The notes under the pieces: generated by a model | The model's input: the letters and a program-made list of their open reading frames with translations, nothing else | The model's database searches: none | Told to the model about the DNA's origin: nothing | Part shown: piece after piece, positions 11,433-22,286 of the stretch | Layout of the letters: each line of letters opens with the position of its first letter | Numbering within the stretch: position 1 is the stretch's first letter | NCBI GenBank assembly: GCA_015680685.1 | Contig: MNCI01035381.1 | Coordinates: forward strand, 39,171-103,170 | Length of the DNA: 64,000 bases | Direction of reading: 5' to 3' | From: Gnetum montanum | Lineage: Eukaryota; Streptophyta; Gnetopsida; Gnetales; Gnetaceae | Made by a program: the position numbers and the translations under genes

Positions 11433-12575
11433 GGATGGGTAAAAGTACCAACAGCGTTCATCAATGGTTACTCAAGTGTCGCCCTGTTAATGAAGAAGTG
11501 TAGAAATGAGCGAAATAGGAGATAAAATGGTACGTGAGGGAATTTGTACAGAGGTAAGAGGAGAAAGGTTTGGGGAAGACTCAAGTGAGGTTCGGGGAAG
11601 ACACAAATGTGTGAGTATAGTTTTTTCAGGCATAAGCACTTAGGCCTTCTCCTGTGATTGCGTTTGCATGGAGTTATGCCGTCATTTTGTAGATGAAGGG
11701 GCTTGCATAGAAGAATTGTGTTGCATCTGCATGGCCTGGATGAGTTGTGTTTCATCCATTTTGCCGACCCCCCCCCTTTTTTTTAGCGTCCACTAGGTGA
11801 GTTGCGTTACACCGGTTCATGGACTTGATTGTAATGCAGATGCGGAAAGCGTATGCTATGTATTCACATTTTGCATAAGAGAAATAGATGCTGGGCCTAA
11901 GGAGGGTAGTAACAGCTAGAGGTAGGATTATGAGAAAAACAGGGATGCACTCCTGAGTGGCCAGGCTAACCTAAGAAACCATCTCAAAATGTTGTATGTA
12001 TTTCACCGCTCAGATGAATGCACCTTTGAATGACATATTCGTAGCAAGTAACCTACAACCAAAGAAGAAAATAGAGGACACCATTGCTCGGTCGAATCAC
12101 TGGAGAGGTTGTTGAAACAAGTACCGTTTTAGATGAGACAGAGTGAGCAAGCCGTGAAGGAGGAACTGTAGCACGAGGCTAGGGTCTTCAACGTTGATGC
12201 TCGACCCAGCATATCGCCGCCAAAGATCATCAGACTCATCACGCCCGACTGGTTATGCAAAGAACCAGCTAGGTGAATCTGTGAAGCCAGAGACTGATAG
12301 TGATGATGAGCGGAGATCCCCAAGGTTGTGGTTGATGAGAACTCCTTTAGGGCTCCAGATGGTGAAACTAAACTCTCAGAGGTGCCACCGCTAAAGTGGG
12401 TGCAGTGACAGCATCTCCGAGAGGTCAGTAGTATGCCTTTCAACATATCTGAGGAATCAGCAGAATGCCTGTGAGGTAGTGATGTTGAGGTTATCCCAAC
12501 ATCACACCCCATTTGTTTTGCAGCTGCATAGAGACGATGACGTTCGCTTGATTCGCATGTTGGCAGTCTGTAGGT
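11433..12575. other. 3' untranslated region of element B
   Basis: Alignable with 1087-2210 of A. It includes the conserved CACTAG/GTGAGTTGCG sequence at 11791-11805 and a C/T homopolymer stretch just before it. A 127-codon minus-strand ORF at 12129-12512 is not kept open in A and is not called as a gene. Confidence 0.5.
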
Positions 12576-13036
12576 CCTAGTTTTAAGTCCTAGTAGACTG
12601 TCGTTGCTGGTTTTAAGTCCCAGCAGACCATGGTCCCAGTTTATAGTCTGGGCAGACTGAAAAATGCTAGTTTTACGTCATAGCGAATGGTGGTAGAGCT
12701 GATTTATGGTCTCAGCAGACCATACTGTGGATGTCAATTTCATGTTGTGACCCAGGGACAGATTTGTGCTAGTTTTACGTCTCAGCAGACGGATACTTAC
12801 CTGTGCTAGGTTTATATCATGGCGAACAACTAGTGCCAGTTTAGCGTCATGATGGACACGTGCAGAAAATGCCAGCTTTACGTCTTGGCGGACCTATACA
12901 ACACTGCCAATTTTACGTCATAGCGGACGATTGTTGCCAATTTAGCGTCATGGCGGACGTGTGAGGGGAATGCCAGTTTAGCGTTGTAGTGGACGGTTGT
13001 TGCTAGTTTAGCATCGTAGTGGATGATTGTTACCAT
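12576..13036. repeat. Hairpin-motif tandem array, pol to 3' UTR (B)
   Basis: About fourteen units of the CTAGTTTTA-arm-loop-arm motif. Fully paired arms include AGTC/GACT (two), TATGGTC/GACCATA, CGTC/GACG (three) and CATC/GATG near 13010-13030. The last is a double change relative to the usual CGTC/GACG that keeps pairing. Confidence 0.85.
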
Positions 13037-13062
13037 GCCTGATGTTAACACTGGATATGTAG

Positions 13063-14130
13063 CTAAATGTAGTTCCGCTTCAAATATATATGATTCATGG
13101 GATTCGGTAACTCGTTGTCATTCATATCTGCTAGCTTGAATGCGTCATTGCCATACACATCAACTACCAAGAAAGGGCCCTCCCAGTTTGCAGACAACTT
13201 GCCTACTGGTTCGCGAATGGCCTTGAGAATCAAATCTCCCTTCTTGATAGGACGTTGTTGAAGATTATGATGGTGCTTCTGTCTCTGCTTATCTTGATAC
13301 TTTTCGATGGTATCAAGCGTCTGTATTCACTTCTCCTCTACTGAATCCAAATCCATGATTCGAGACTCGGTGTGTTGAGCCTCATTTATAATCGTAGAGA
13401 GGACCATTCGCAGAGACGGAACTTGTAATTCGAGGGGCAGCACCGCCTCGGATCCATAGACTAGGCTATAGGGCGTACTGTCTATAGCTATTCTGCATGT
13501 GGTATGATACGCCCATAGCACATAGAGGATCTTTTCATTCCACCGTCTCTTGTTGTTGTCGAGCATTTTCTTGAGTAAGTTGATGATGACCTTGTTTGTC
13601 GTTTCAGCTTAACCATTCGCTTGCAGATAATAAGGCGAGGAAAAATATTGTTTGATACCAAGGTTGTCACAAAAGGATTTGGTTTCCAGACTGCTAAATT
13701 GTGGTCCATTGTCGGTCACGATAGTCATCGGGAGGCCAAATCTAGTTACGATGTTATCTAAAATGAAATGGCAAATTTGTTGGGATGTGATCTTTCGCAG
13801 AGGAATGGCTTCCACCCACTTCGTGAAATACTCAATGGTGGTGATTATGAAGCAATGACTTGTGGAAGATTTCAGTGTCATAGGCCCTATAATGTCTAGT
13901 CCTCATTGTTCAAAGGGCCATGTTATCTGAGTCGTGTGTAGTTCTGTAGGTGACACGTGTATAAGGTTTGCGTAATGTTGATACGTGTCACACGTTTTAA
14001 CCTTTGTAAGACAGTTTTTTTTCATGTACGGCCAATAATACCCTAAGCGACGGATTTTAGAGGCCATGGCCCGTGGTGCTACGTGTCCTCCACATAATCC
14101 CTCATGGACTTCACCGACTATACATTGCGC
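13063..14130 (-). pseudogene. Integrase domain of pol, element B
   Basis: Integrase with the first catalytic Asp intact (LDIIGP, near 13893), the second in VTDNGPQF (about 13700-13720) and the Glu in a segment reading AETTNK (about 13590-13605). A stop replaces a Gln just before that Glu (CAG-type codon to TAA) and another stop precedes LDIIGP. The C-terminal part (13327-13566) contains the segments YHTTCR and YSLVYG, and the frame closes at 13063-13065. The zinc finger region near 14000 is weakened by mutations. Confidence 0.85.
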
Positions 14131-14900
14131 CTAGTCTTTGTTAACGCAAGTAAGCAGTACTCCATCAAAAGATTGTCTACAGAGGGTACTATCCCCTATG
14201 ATAACGTACTGCCTAGCTCGCTTGCGAATTGCATCTTTCTGCCCACGTATTAGCTCGTGTGGTGGTTCACCATGCAGGAGGTAAGTTTTAATGTTGTCAT
14301 ACCACTCTGGCATTCTATCCTCAAGCAGTGAAGATATTTGCGCCACCTAAATGATAGGACTTGTACAATCTATTATTAAGGCAGGAAAAGTGTCAAATAG
14401 GTGCGACAGCACGTTTAAAGCTAATGTAGCCAGTGCATCAGCTAGCGTGTTGTCGTTTTGGGGCATGTGTTGGGAATCGATCGTTGTGAACTGCTTCAGA
14501 AGATCTTTAGCCATATCGCAGTAGGGCTGTAAATGTACAGCCTTGCAGGCATAGACTCCTGTGATTTGATTTATAACAAGCATCGAATCACCCCTAATCG
14601 CCAGGTGTTGGACATCAAGCTCTTTGGCTATTAATAATCCCCTGAGGAGTCCCTCGTACTCTACCACATTGTTTGTACAGGGAAAGGTCAAGCGATAAGC
14701 ATGAAGACGTACATCCTCGGGTGATAGCATAATGATTGTGGTGGCACTTCCGCCTCTAGAGGTTGAAGCTCCGTCAAAATATAACGTTGCCTCGGGGCCT
14801 GTTAAAACAGGGCTTAAACTATGTACATGCTCATCCAAAAATTCAAGCTCTATGGTTGCCTAACTATCAATAGGCGATGTTATTAGTTGGTCAGCTATCG
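14131..14900 (-). pseudogene. Second RNase H domain of pol, element B
   Basis: An open stretch of 163 codons at 14347-14838 shows YFDGASTSRGGSA, EYEGLLRGLL, RGDSMLVINQ and ADALATLA, the acidic signature of the extra RNase H of Tat elements. It is followed by the linker toward integrase at 14131-14346. It is broken only by a stop between the two stretches. Confidence 0.85.
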
Positions 14901-16542
14901 CTTGGCCTTTCATAGAAGATTGACCAATATAATGCAGATCGAATTCTACTGTGATAGTTTTCCAACAAGCTATTTTACTACTTTCGTACAGATTATGCGT
15001 AATAGCCCTAAGGATGTTATTTTTGCAGATTATGTTGACCTAGCTACGAAAGAGATAGTGTCTGCACTTTTTGAGCGTAAACACTAACGCTAAGCAATTA
15101 CGCTCTACCTCATTGTACCTCGTTTCATATGCACATAGAGCATGACTCAAGTAATATATGGGTACTTCTGACCCATCATCTCTCTTTTGACAGAGTAATG
15201 CAGCTAAGGCTATGTCTGATGTTGCGAGGTAAATGTAAAACAGTTGATCCCTTTGTGGCGGGAATACTGTTGGCAAGAATTGAAGTTCCTACTTCAGGCT
15301 GTCAAACGCACGCTAACAATCATCTATCCATTCAAAATTAACCTCCTTTTTGAGCAAGTGCTGTATAGGGTGTAACTTATCTGTTAGTCTCGAAATGAAC
15401 CACCTGATAAATTGTAACCTCCCTTACAATCCGCGTAATTGCTTAAGATTTGTAGGGGGTGTCAATTCAACAATGGCTTTGACTTTGTCACGGTCTACTT
15501 GTATACTAGTTTCCGATACCACAAACCCCAACATGCATCTGGTTTTGACTCCGAATACGCACTTCTTTGGGTTGAGCCGGAGGTCGTATTTAGAGCATCT
15601 TTTGAGGACTAACTTCAGATCCTCCAAATGATCTTCTGACCTTATAGACTTAACCGCTATATCATCAACATAATCATTTAGTCTCCCTAGGAGGTAATCG
15701 CTAAAGATGTACATCATAGCTCGTTGATATGTAGCTCTAGCATTTTTTAACCCAAAAGGCATCATGGTGTAGCAAAAGGTCCCCTAGGATGTCATGAAGG
15801 TAGTTGTCAGCTGGTGTTCTGGGTTGATGCATATTTGATTGTAGCCTGAGAAGCCATCCATGAAGGATAAAAGCGCATGCCCAGTGGTTGTATCCACTAG
15901 TTGGTCGATACTCGGTAATGGGAAATTATCCTTGATTATAGCTTTGTTCAAGTCTCGGAAGTCTATGCAAATGTGTATCCCTCCGGTCTTTTTAGGAACA
16001 ACTACAATGTTAGATACCCAATCTGAGTAATCAACCGCGTGAATAAAACCAACCTGATACAGTTTAGTGATCTCATCACGTACTGCTAGTGCGACTTCTG
16101 GCTTAATTTTTTATGCTTTCTGTCTAACTACTTTGATATGGGGATCTAGAATTATGTTGTGCTGTATTAATCTTGGGTCTAGTCTTGGCATATCTTCGTA
16201 TAACCATGCAAACACTATGATGTTGTTCTGAAGGACTTGCTTTATGTTATCATGTACCTTTTGGTCTAGTAAAGAACTAACCTTAAGAGTTTTAGTCTCA
16301 CCCTTATGCGTAACCACAAAGACCTCGTTAAGGGGATCTTTGGTTACGTCTCCAGCTTCTAGATCTAGCGTGTGCATCGATTGTTCTGGCCAGTCTAGAG
16401 ATGTTTCTGATGTGGCTATGGTTGCATCATCGAGGGCAAGGTTAGTTTCTACTAGTGTGAGATCAAATTGTCTAATGGTTTCCTCGTGTGGGCCTGTTAA
16501 AACTAGGAGCACAGATAAAGTTTCGTCCATTTGGCAATTGTC
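14901..16542 (-). pseudogene. Reverse transcriptase and first RNase H of pol, element B
   Basis: Pol begins after the acceptor at 16543, with an ATG at 16530. The N-terminal lead occupies 16111-16557. RT motifs follow, with MMPFGLKNARATYQ and the catalytic YVDD (codons at 15661-15672) in the open stretch 15424-15765, then LNPKKC and the connection region. The RNase H-like part with LATSDIALAALLCQKR and YNEVERNCLALVF lies at 15040-15276. Stops and small indels separate the pieces. Confidence 0.85.
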
Positions 16543-16562
16543 CTGCAAAATTGTCAAATATG
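16542..16562 (-). promoter_or_regulatory. Candidate 3' splice site before pol (B)
   Basis: The minus strand reads TTTGACAATTTTGCAG and then GACAATTGCCAAATGGACG, closely matching the junction in A (TTTGTAG then GGCAATTCGCAAATGGATG). Such conservation upstream of the first pol ATG suggests a functional acceptor. Confidence 0.6.
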
Positions 16563-16880
16563 AAAGTAATTAGAAAAATGCTAAGTTCGATGCGATAAAC
16601 ATTTAGCGTATAATGCTTGGTTTAGTCTAAAAAGAAAAAGGATGTGATGTGATGTTGCTAAACGTGAGAAGCTAACTAAATTTTGAACATCGTGAACAGC
16701 CTGTAATTAATGTGACCTGATTATGAGGAGATAAGATGCAGTAGTTTAAGGTCGTTTCGGACCGTAATGCATGCAATATCTGTCGTAATTAATGCCTTGA
16801 TTTTTGGGTTCTAGCTCATACTGATACCAGCATTTGGGTAAGTTTCTCTTAAATCGGGCATCAAGTCGATTAGTTTTGCG

Positions 16881-16886
16881 TATAAG
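16881..16886 (+). promoter_or_regulatory. TATA-like box of B's antisense gene
   Basis: TATAAG in the context GCGTATAAGTAGG lies 148 bp before the exon 1 ATG at 17029. A single hairpin unit (GGTC/GGACC arms) lies upstream near 16742-16766. Confidence 0.45.
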
Positions 16887-17028
16887 TAGGTAGTTCTTAT
16901 TGAAAATGGGCTGTTGTCTATCGCAAATTTGAATTCTCGGCTGTCATAGAAAGAAGGAGAAAGAGCAAAAGACTGCAGCACATTATTTGTGAAGGTATTC
17001 AGGTATGAAGATGTTCAGGACTACAACA

Positions 17029-20000
17029 ATGGCGCCGAAAGTTAGAGAAAAGAACGCCAAGTCGACTAAAATTGATGAAGTACAAGGGAGCCTGCAGCAT
17101 GCTTCACAGGCCTTGGTTGAAGTGAGAGATGTCACTCCCCTGAATCGGTAGGCCATCCCTTACTTACTCGTATTGCTTCCTGTGATACGCTCTCTTTTTT
17201 TTGTGTTTATTTTTTTTGCATCCTCTGCATAAACTAGAGTTTTATGCTATAGACCTCGTATTGAAGCGAGGGTTTAGACAACAGTATTGCGTCTATCGCC
17301 ATTCTCTGAGACAGACCTTGTACTATTACAAGGGTTTCGACGATTTCGGTTGTACGGCTAGAGCGTAATTTTGTAAATTTTCCTATGGTTTAAGCAAGCA
17401 ATCGGAATCTAGATGATAACGTGTTTATTTTCTGTACAGTGTCATGGTGAAACCCGTCCTAATCGTTTTGGATAAAGTTGGGGTTTTATGTTGTATAAAC
17501 CCTATCGTACTCAATGTTCCTCCCCTTCAGACTCGGTTGCAGGGGAAGGCTATATGGTTACGAAAGGGTGCGCTGGAGTTTTTGCAGTTTTTGCTGCATA
17601 ACCACAGTATTATTGTGTGGTCGCATCTGTCGGGTAATGTGGTTGGTGCTATTTTGGAACATCTGTTAGTGGGTTCTACATAGGGCATCTTGGCTTTCTT
17701 AACATACGGGGCTATTGATACTGGGCATCCCCAAGACCGCGAACTTAGCGCCAAAGGGTTGAGACGCTTAAGTTGAATCTGGGAGATGCCCAAATTTAGC
17801 TGCTACCATGCGTATAATACTTTGTTCGTGGCTCGTCATGTCTCAACTTACTTTTAGAATCCTCTAGGAACGGTGTATTATTCGGGCGGGTAAGTTGTTT
17901 TACTGGCGGTATTGTCAATATGTTTCTAATGTCTAAATTTGCAAAGCGTAGGATAGTAATGTGTTATATGATACAGGTTTTTCATCAACGAAAATGGGTT
18001 AGTAGGTAATAATGATATATTATCTTGGACCGAAACGGCAATAAAGGAGTTTACGTCCACCAGCAACATACGTGCCGGTGTAATGGGGCAAATGGCCTTC
18101 GACATTCATGAGTATCCCACCCGTTATGCTAATTCCTTCAAAAATTGTCAGAATCTCGGGTGGTTACATGAAGAATGGACTTTGAACCCACCCCTCACCC
18201 TTGCAAACGTGCAAAGGAAGCTCCCTCCATTTCCTTTGCCATTTGGCCCTGCTAAGGTTTTGTTGCTGCTATTAGTTACAGGATATTATATTGTTTTTCT
18301 TGTTTTGAAATGTTGTGTAACAGTGTTTTCGCTATGTTGACATGTGCCATGTATTATCAGTCAGGGAATCCTGGGAGATTACCATCACGATTTCTGGCTA
18401 CAAGGCGAACACCCTCCTTTTCCGCTATGGCGACATAAAGGAGGCACAACGCTGGCTTGGCCACGTGGCGTCCCCAGTTGCGTTGGTCACCAAGCTGTGG
18501 GAAGCGAGGCTGATGCATTTATTCTTAACCATAACCCCTGATGTCCTCGCAAGCGAAATGTTGACCCTAGTTAACTCCTTCAACGAGGGAGCTGAATGTT
18601 TTTGCACGCGCGTGCGCCACATGCATGTAAAATTTGATAGCACTGCTCAGCTATTCACTGACCTCTTTGGCGTCCCCTCTAACGATCTTCCCATAGAGGA
18701 AAAATCAAGGAGAAGCATCAAATGTTAGGAAGAGCTGGAGGAGTGGTTGGGGACGAAGAAGGAGGCCAAGGGGATCCCTTGTGAAAAGATCTAATTAGAG
18801 GTCGCCAAGACTATTTATCCTCTCTTTCGAGCCTGAGCCTTCCCCAAAATGCTCTCGCAAGGGAGGTTCTTTACTATAGAATAGGCCCATATTATGCAAG
18901 AGGTGATGGAGGAAGGGACCCAATTCGACTAGGCAAGCTATTTTGCTAAGGGGTTACACACTGAAATGGTGAGGCTCTGCCAAAAGCTCGAGTCACGTTT
19001 TAGTGTGCACTTCGCCTTCTTCATAGCTTGCCTCTAGCATTTTTCCAAATTTTTGGTTGTCCAGAGGAATGGGGTCTAGGTCCTACAAGACCGAGACCAG
19101 TTATCCAAACCTTGGATTTCTCATATCTTCGACACTACCTGGGCATAGGATCCTCCTGAAGGAATTGGGGAGTCATTTTCTATAACGACTAGGGATGTGA
19201 TGGCACCTCGAATGCAGGGCCCTGACAGCGTAGGTGGGGTGCTTCCCACTTACACTGGTGATGCATCATGGGGAAAGTGCCTGGCTGCAGAGATAGTAGA
19301 CATCTCGGTTCAGCGTAAAAGGCCTCGCTTAACCGAGGCCCCTATGGAACCAACAGGTGGCATAGACAAAACTGTGCAAGTCAGAGTTCAGTGGAGTAAA
19401 CCTCCGCCTGGTGAGCGTAAAGACATAGTGAAAATTATGGCAATTATTGTATTACGCAACTTTATTCAGGTTATTCTGAATTATTTAAATGTTTTATGTG
19501 GCATGAATAGGGAGACCTATGGAGTGGTTGATCCCTAAAACAGGGGCAGTGATATTACAGTGTGGGGAAGGGGCCCCAGTTTTGGAAGAGGAGGCCCCGG
19601 CTATTAGAATAAGTGACGCACAGACCCTTGTGCATGAGGAGAGAGAGGAGGCGAAAAACATTGATGCATTCCCTACTGTAACAGGCAAGGGTAATCGGTG
19701 TATTAGAATTTTTAAGGGGTTCTGTTAATAATTAGAGATTTTGACATAGTTACACTACAGATGAACAAGGTGCATTCCCATCCGCCGTTGTCAGCAGAGT
19801 GTGGGAGGAATTCCCTAATAAGTTTACCTTCATGGAAGACGTTGTCAATGACATGATCAAGCGCCTCGAGTGCGTGGATCCTAGTGCTAGTATGTTACTG
19901 CTATTGTACGCTTATTTTATTATAAGGCTATAATGTTTATTTACATTTGACAATATTTGTTATCAGGAGCTCACCTTCGATGGGACCCTACGGAGCCCAT

Positions 20001-21100
20001 TGACCTGGACACAGTCGAGCCTTCATCGGATGATGTAGTCATGCCACTCAACATTTATGAGAAAATGCGTAAATGTGTGTTACGCTCGACCCGCTCCTTG
20101 TGGGAGAGTCAAAACATCAATGAAGACCTCTAGAAGAAGCTACAGAGGTCAGAGAAGGAAAGGATGTCTCTGACCAAAGAGGTCAGAGACTTAAAATCGG
20201 GATGTGAATTCCTGTAGGCGTGAGGAACGGGTGAAGAGGACTGGCAGATGGCTATTATCGACTACGCTCACTACTGGACCACAATCAGAAACAGTGTTCA
20301 AACCAGTCGAAAATTGGTGGAGCAAAGGATGCAAATAGAGCTCTTGGCCCAGAAGAACCAAGACTGGAAGGACTTTTGCGCAAGCATCCAAGAGTGGGGG
20401 CAGAAAGAAAAAGATCACAAGCACCTGTATAAGTGAGAAAGTCTCGCTTATCGTTAGCACTATCGAGATTTTGCCGTTGAAGCTCGATCCTTGCAGGTGT
20501 TCCTTCATGTCATTGGTGCATCTAAAGCCTTTGAGAAGTTCCAGGAGCAGGTGACAGTAAGCGCATCCCCAGAAAGGGAAATTACTCTTCCCGGGGAAGA
20601 GACTATAGTCCCTACTTTCTTCCCCGAACCATCCCGATGGACTAGCGTGGAGAAAGGGAAAGTGAAGGCTGGAACTATTCTGGGGGATGGAGTTTGGTCT
20701 GAGCTAACCGAAGACGAAATTATGCAATGCCTGTGGGTTGGTCTAGAACAACTCCCCTTTGCTACAAATGCAAGACCATCGCGAGTAAGTTTGAATGTTA
20801 TTGAATTTAAATTTTCTGATTTGTTTTATCATGATTTTTTTTTTCCTTATGTATTTGTTGAATGTAGGTACAAGGAGTGGATGAAGAAGGTGAATAGGAT
20901 GAGGAGCATGTTCAAGGAGAAGAGTGTAATAACGCAAACCGTCCTCTTGGGGAGCTAGTGTTAGTGCAAGAACCCCATGAAGTGACATTCCTTACGAAGG
21001 AATACTCTCTAAAAAGGATGGCCCACTCGAGGATGATTTGCTAGGGTTAGAGGCAGACTTAAGGGATACTGGTGACAGTGGTACTAGGGGGGATGCGTAA
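17029..21100 (+). pseudogene. Antisense eight-exon gene, copy B (most complete copy)
   Basis: Predicted exons: 17029-17147 (119 bp), 17440-17889 (450), 17977-18251 (275), 18361-19410 (1050), 19511-19690 (180), 19761-19889 (129), 19977-20784, and a last exon from 20868. Phases agree with A, C and E. Exon 2 is HAD/FCP1-like: LIVLD, WLRKGALEFLQFL, IIVWSHL, NTLFVA and NPLGTVYY; the nucleophile-type Asp is kept but the second Asp is Val. Exon 3 is open for 93 codons. Exon 4 ends in a stretch with KRPRLTE, a possible nuclear signal. Exon 7 is charged and probably coiled-coil. Exon 8 is acidic. Breaks: CAG to TAG at 17681, other stops, one frameshift near 20200-20248, a mutated donor after exon 3 (CT instead of GT at 18252) and a weakened donor after exon 1. 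The expected product is about 1000 residues. Confidence 0.8.
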
Positions 21101-21280
21101 TTATGACTTACGCATGATTTTATTGATGAAATTGAACAATGGAAATATGAGTGTTGGCAAAATTACTCATGAGATTTTGTTTATGGTTTTTATTTAATTT
21201 TATGTCTTTATTTATACAAAGCGTAAAAAGAATTGTTAAAGACTTTGAATAGGTTGCGTTATTATGACTGTAGAATGGAA

Positions 21281-21425
21281 TTGCTAGTTTTAGGACGTTG
21301 CGGATCGTCACGTAGCATTTGCGTAAGATACAAACGGATTAGGTAGTTTTAGGCCGTCGCGGGCCTTTGCTAGTTTTGGGTCGTTGCGGGCCATCGCTAG
21401 TTTTAGGCCGTTCCAGACCATCTGC
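21281..21425. repeat. Hairpin-motif array between protease and antisense gene (B)
   Basis: Four units such as GTAGTTTTA-GGCC-GTCGC-GGGCC. Arms here are mainly GGCC/GGCC and GGTC/GGCC, unlike the CGTC/GACG type at 12576-13036 of the same element. Confidence 0.75.
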
Positions 21426-21653
21426 GTACGTCTGGGAGTGTAATTGATAAAAACGTACATATCTGCGTAATTGTGCTAATATGACTAGTAGAAGTCAAGA
21501 AGCGTAAATGGTGGAAAATGAGGAATGTAAATAGCGTAATGGATAGAAAGTGTAAATACATGTATGTATATTAAAGGAAACTGACAATCAAATTTGATAA
21601 GCATAAATGAAAAACTGGTGAAAATGTAACGATGTACTTAAACACCACTTAGA

Positions 21654-22286
21654 TTAATCACCAACCCTTAATTGTTTCTTTATGGCTTTTACGTTCAGCG
21701 GTGCGTAAGGGTGAGGAGGTTTATGGCCTGATTCTTTCACATCATCCTCTTCTCCCTGAAATGGTAGGTCTGCCCAGGCTAGGCTTTCATCATTCATTTT
21801 GACTTATTCGGGGGTCTGGACATGGGTTTGACTTTCGGGCATCTCGATCTCCAAACCCCGTTCCTCCTCGACGTTATTGACAGTCCTAGAAATTATTTCA
21901 TCACTATGTATTACTACCTCTCCCCCTGCATAAGGTAGGTGTATCTCTTAATGTATTGGTGACGAAACTACCCTCGGTTGGGTTAGCCAGGACCTCCCTA
22001 GAATCAGGTTGAAGCCGGGCATCTCCTCAACAACGAGAAATGTGGCATCTGTTGGGAATTGATCCTCTATCACAAATTCGATATGCACCGTCCCCTTGAC
22101 TTGCACTCATGCCCCGTTGAACAACTTTAGGCACGATGTCGTTGTAGGATTGATCTGGTCGACCAGGCCCAACTTATCCACTATAGGATAAGGGATGACA
22201 TTTGCAGCCGCGCCATCATCAATGTGCACCCTCCGGATCCGATATTGACCAACACAGATGGTGATAAACATGGGTTCTGTCGTTAC
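21654..22286 (-). pseudogene. Aspartic protease region, element B
   Basis: Retroviral-type aspartic protease that would cleave the polyprotein. The active-site motif is DDGAAANVIP (about 22195-22221). Downstream is the conserved strand FNLILGRSW (about 22000-22030) and a C-terminal extension ending IKKQL before the stop at 21654-21656. A TGA stands at the gag-protease junction after DPEKG, where A keeps Gln. Other stops occur within (for example near 22105 and 21945). Confidence 0.8.

Noticed and set aside
12129-12512. 127-codon ORF in B's 3' UTR and similar ORFs at 1645-1975 in A
   Set aside because: Only short patches are shared and the open frames are not conserved between A and B.
12576-13036. 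CRISPR-like array
   Set aside because: Units and spacers are both variable and short, there is no fixed repeat, and the context is a plant retrotransposon.
18361-19410. Assigning exon 4 to the plant mobile domain or another named plant transposon domain
   Set aside because: The FGVPSxxxPIEEK-like segment is suggestive, but I see no diagnostic motif; a profile search would be needed.
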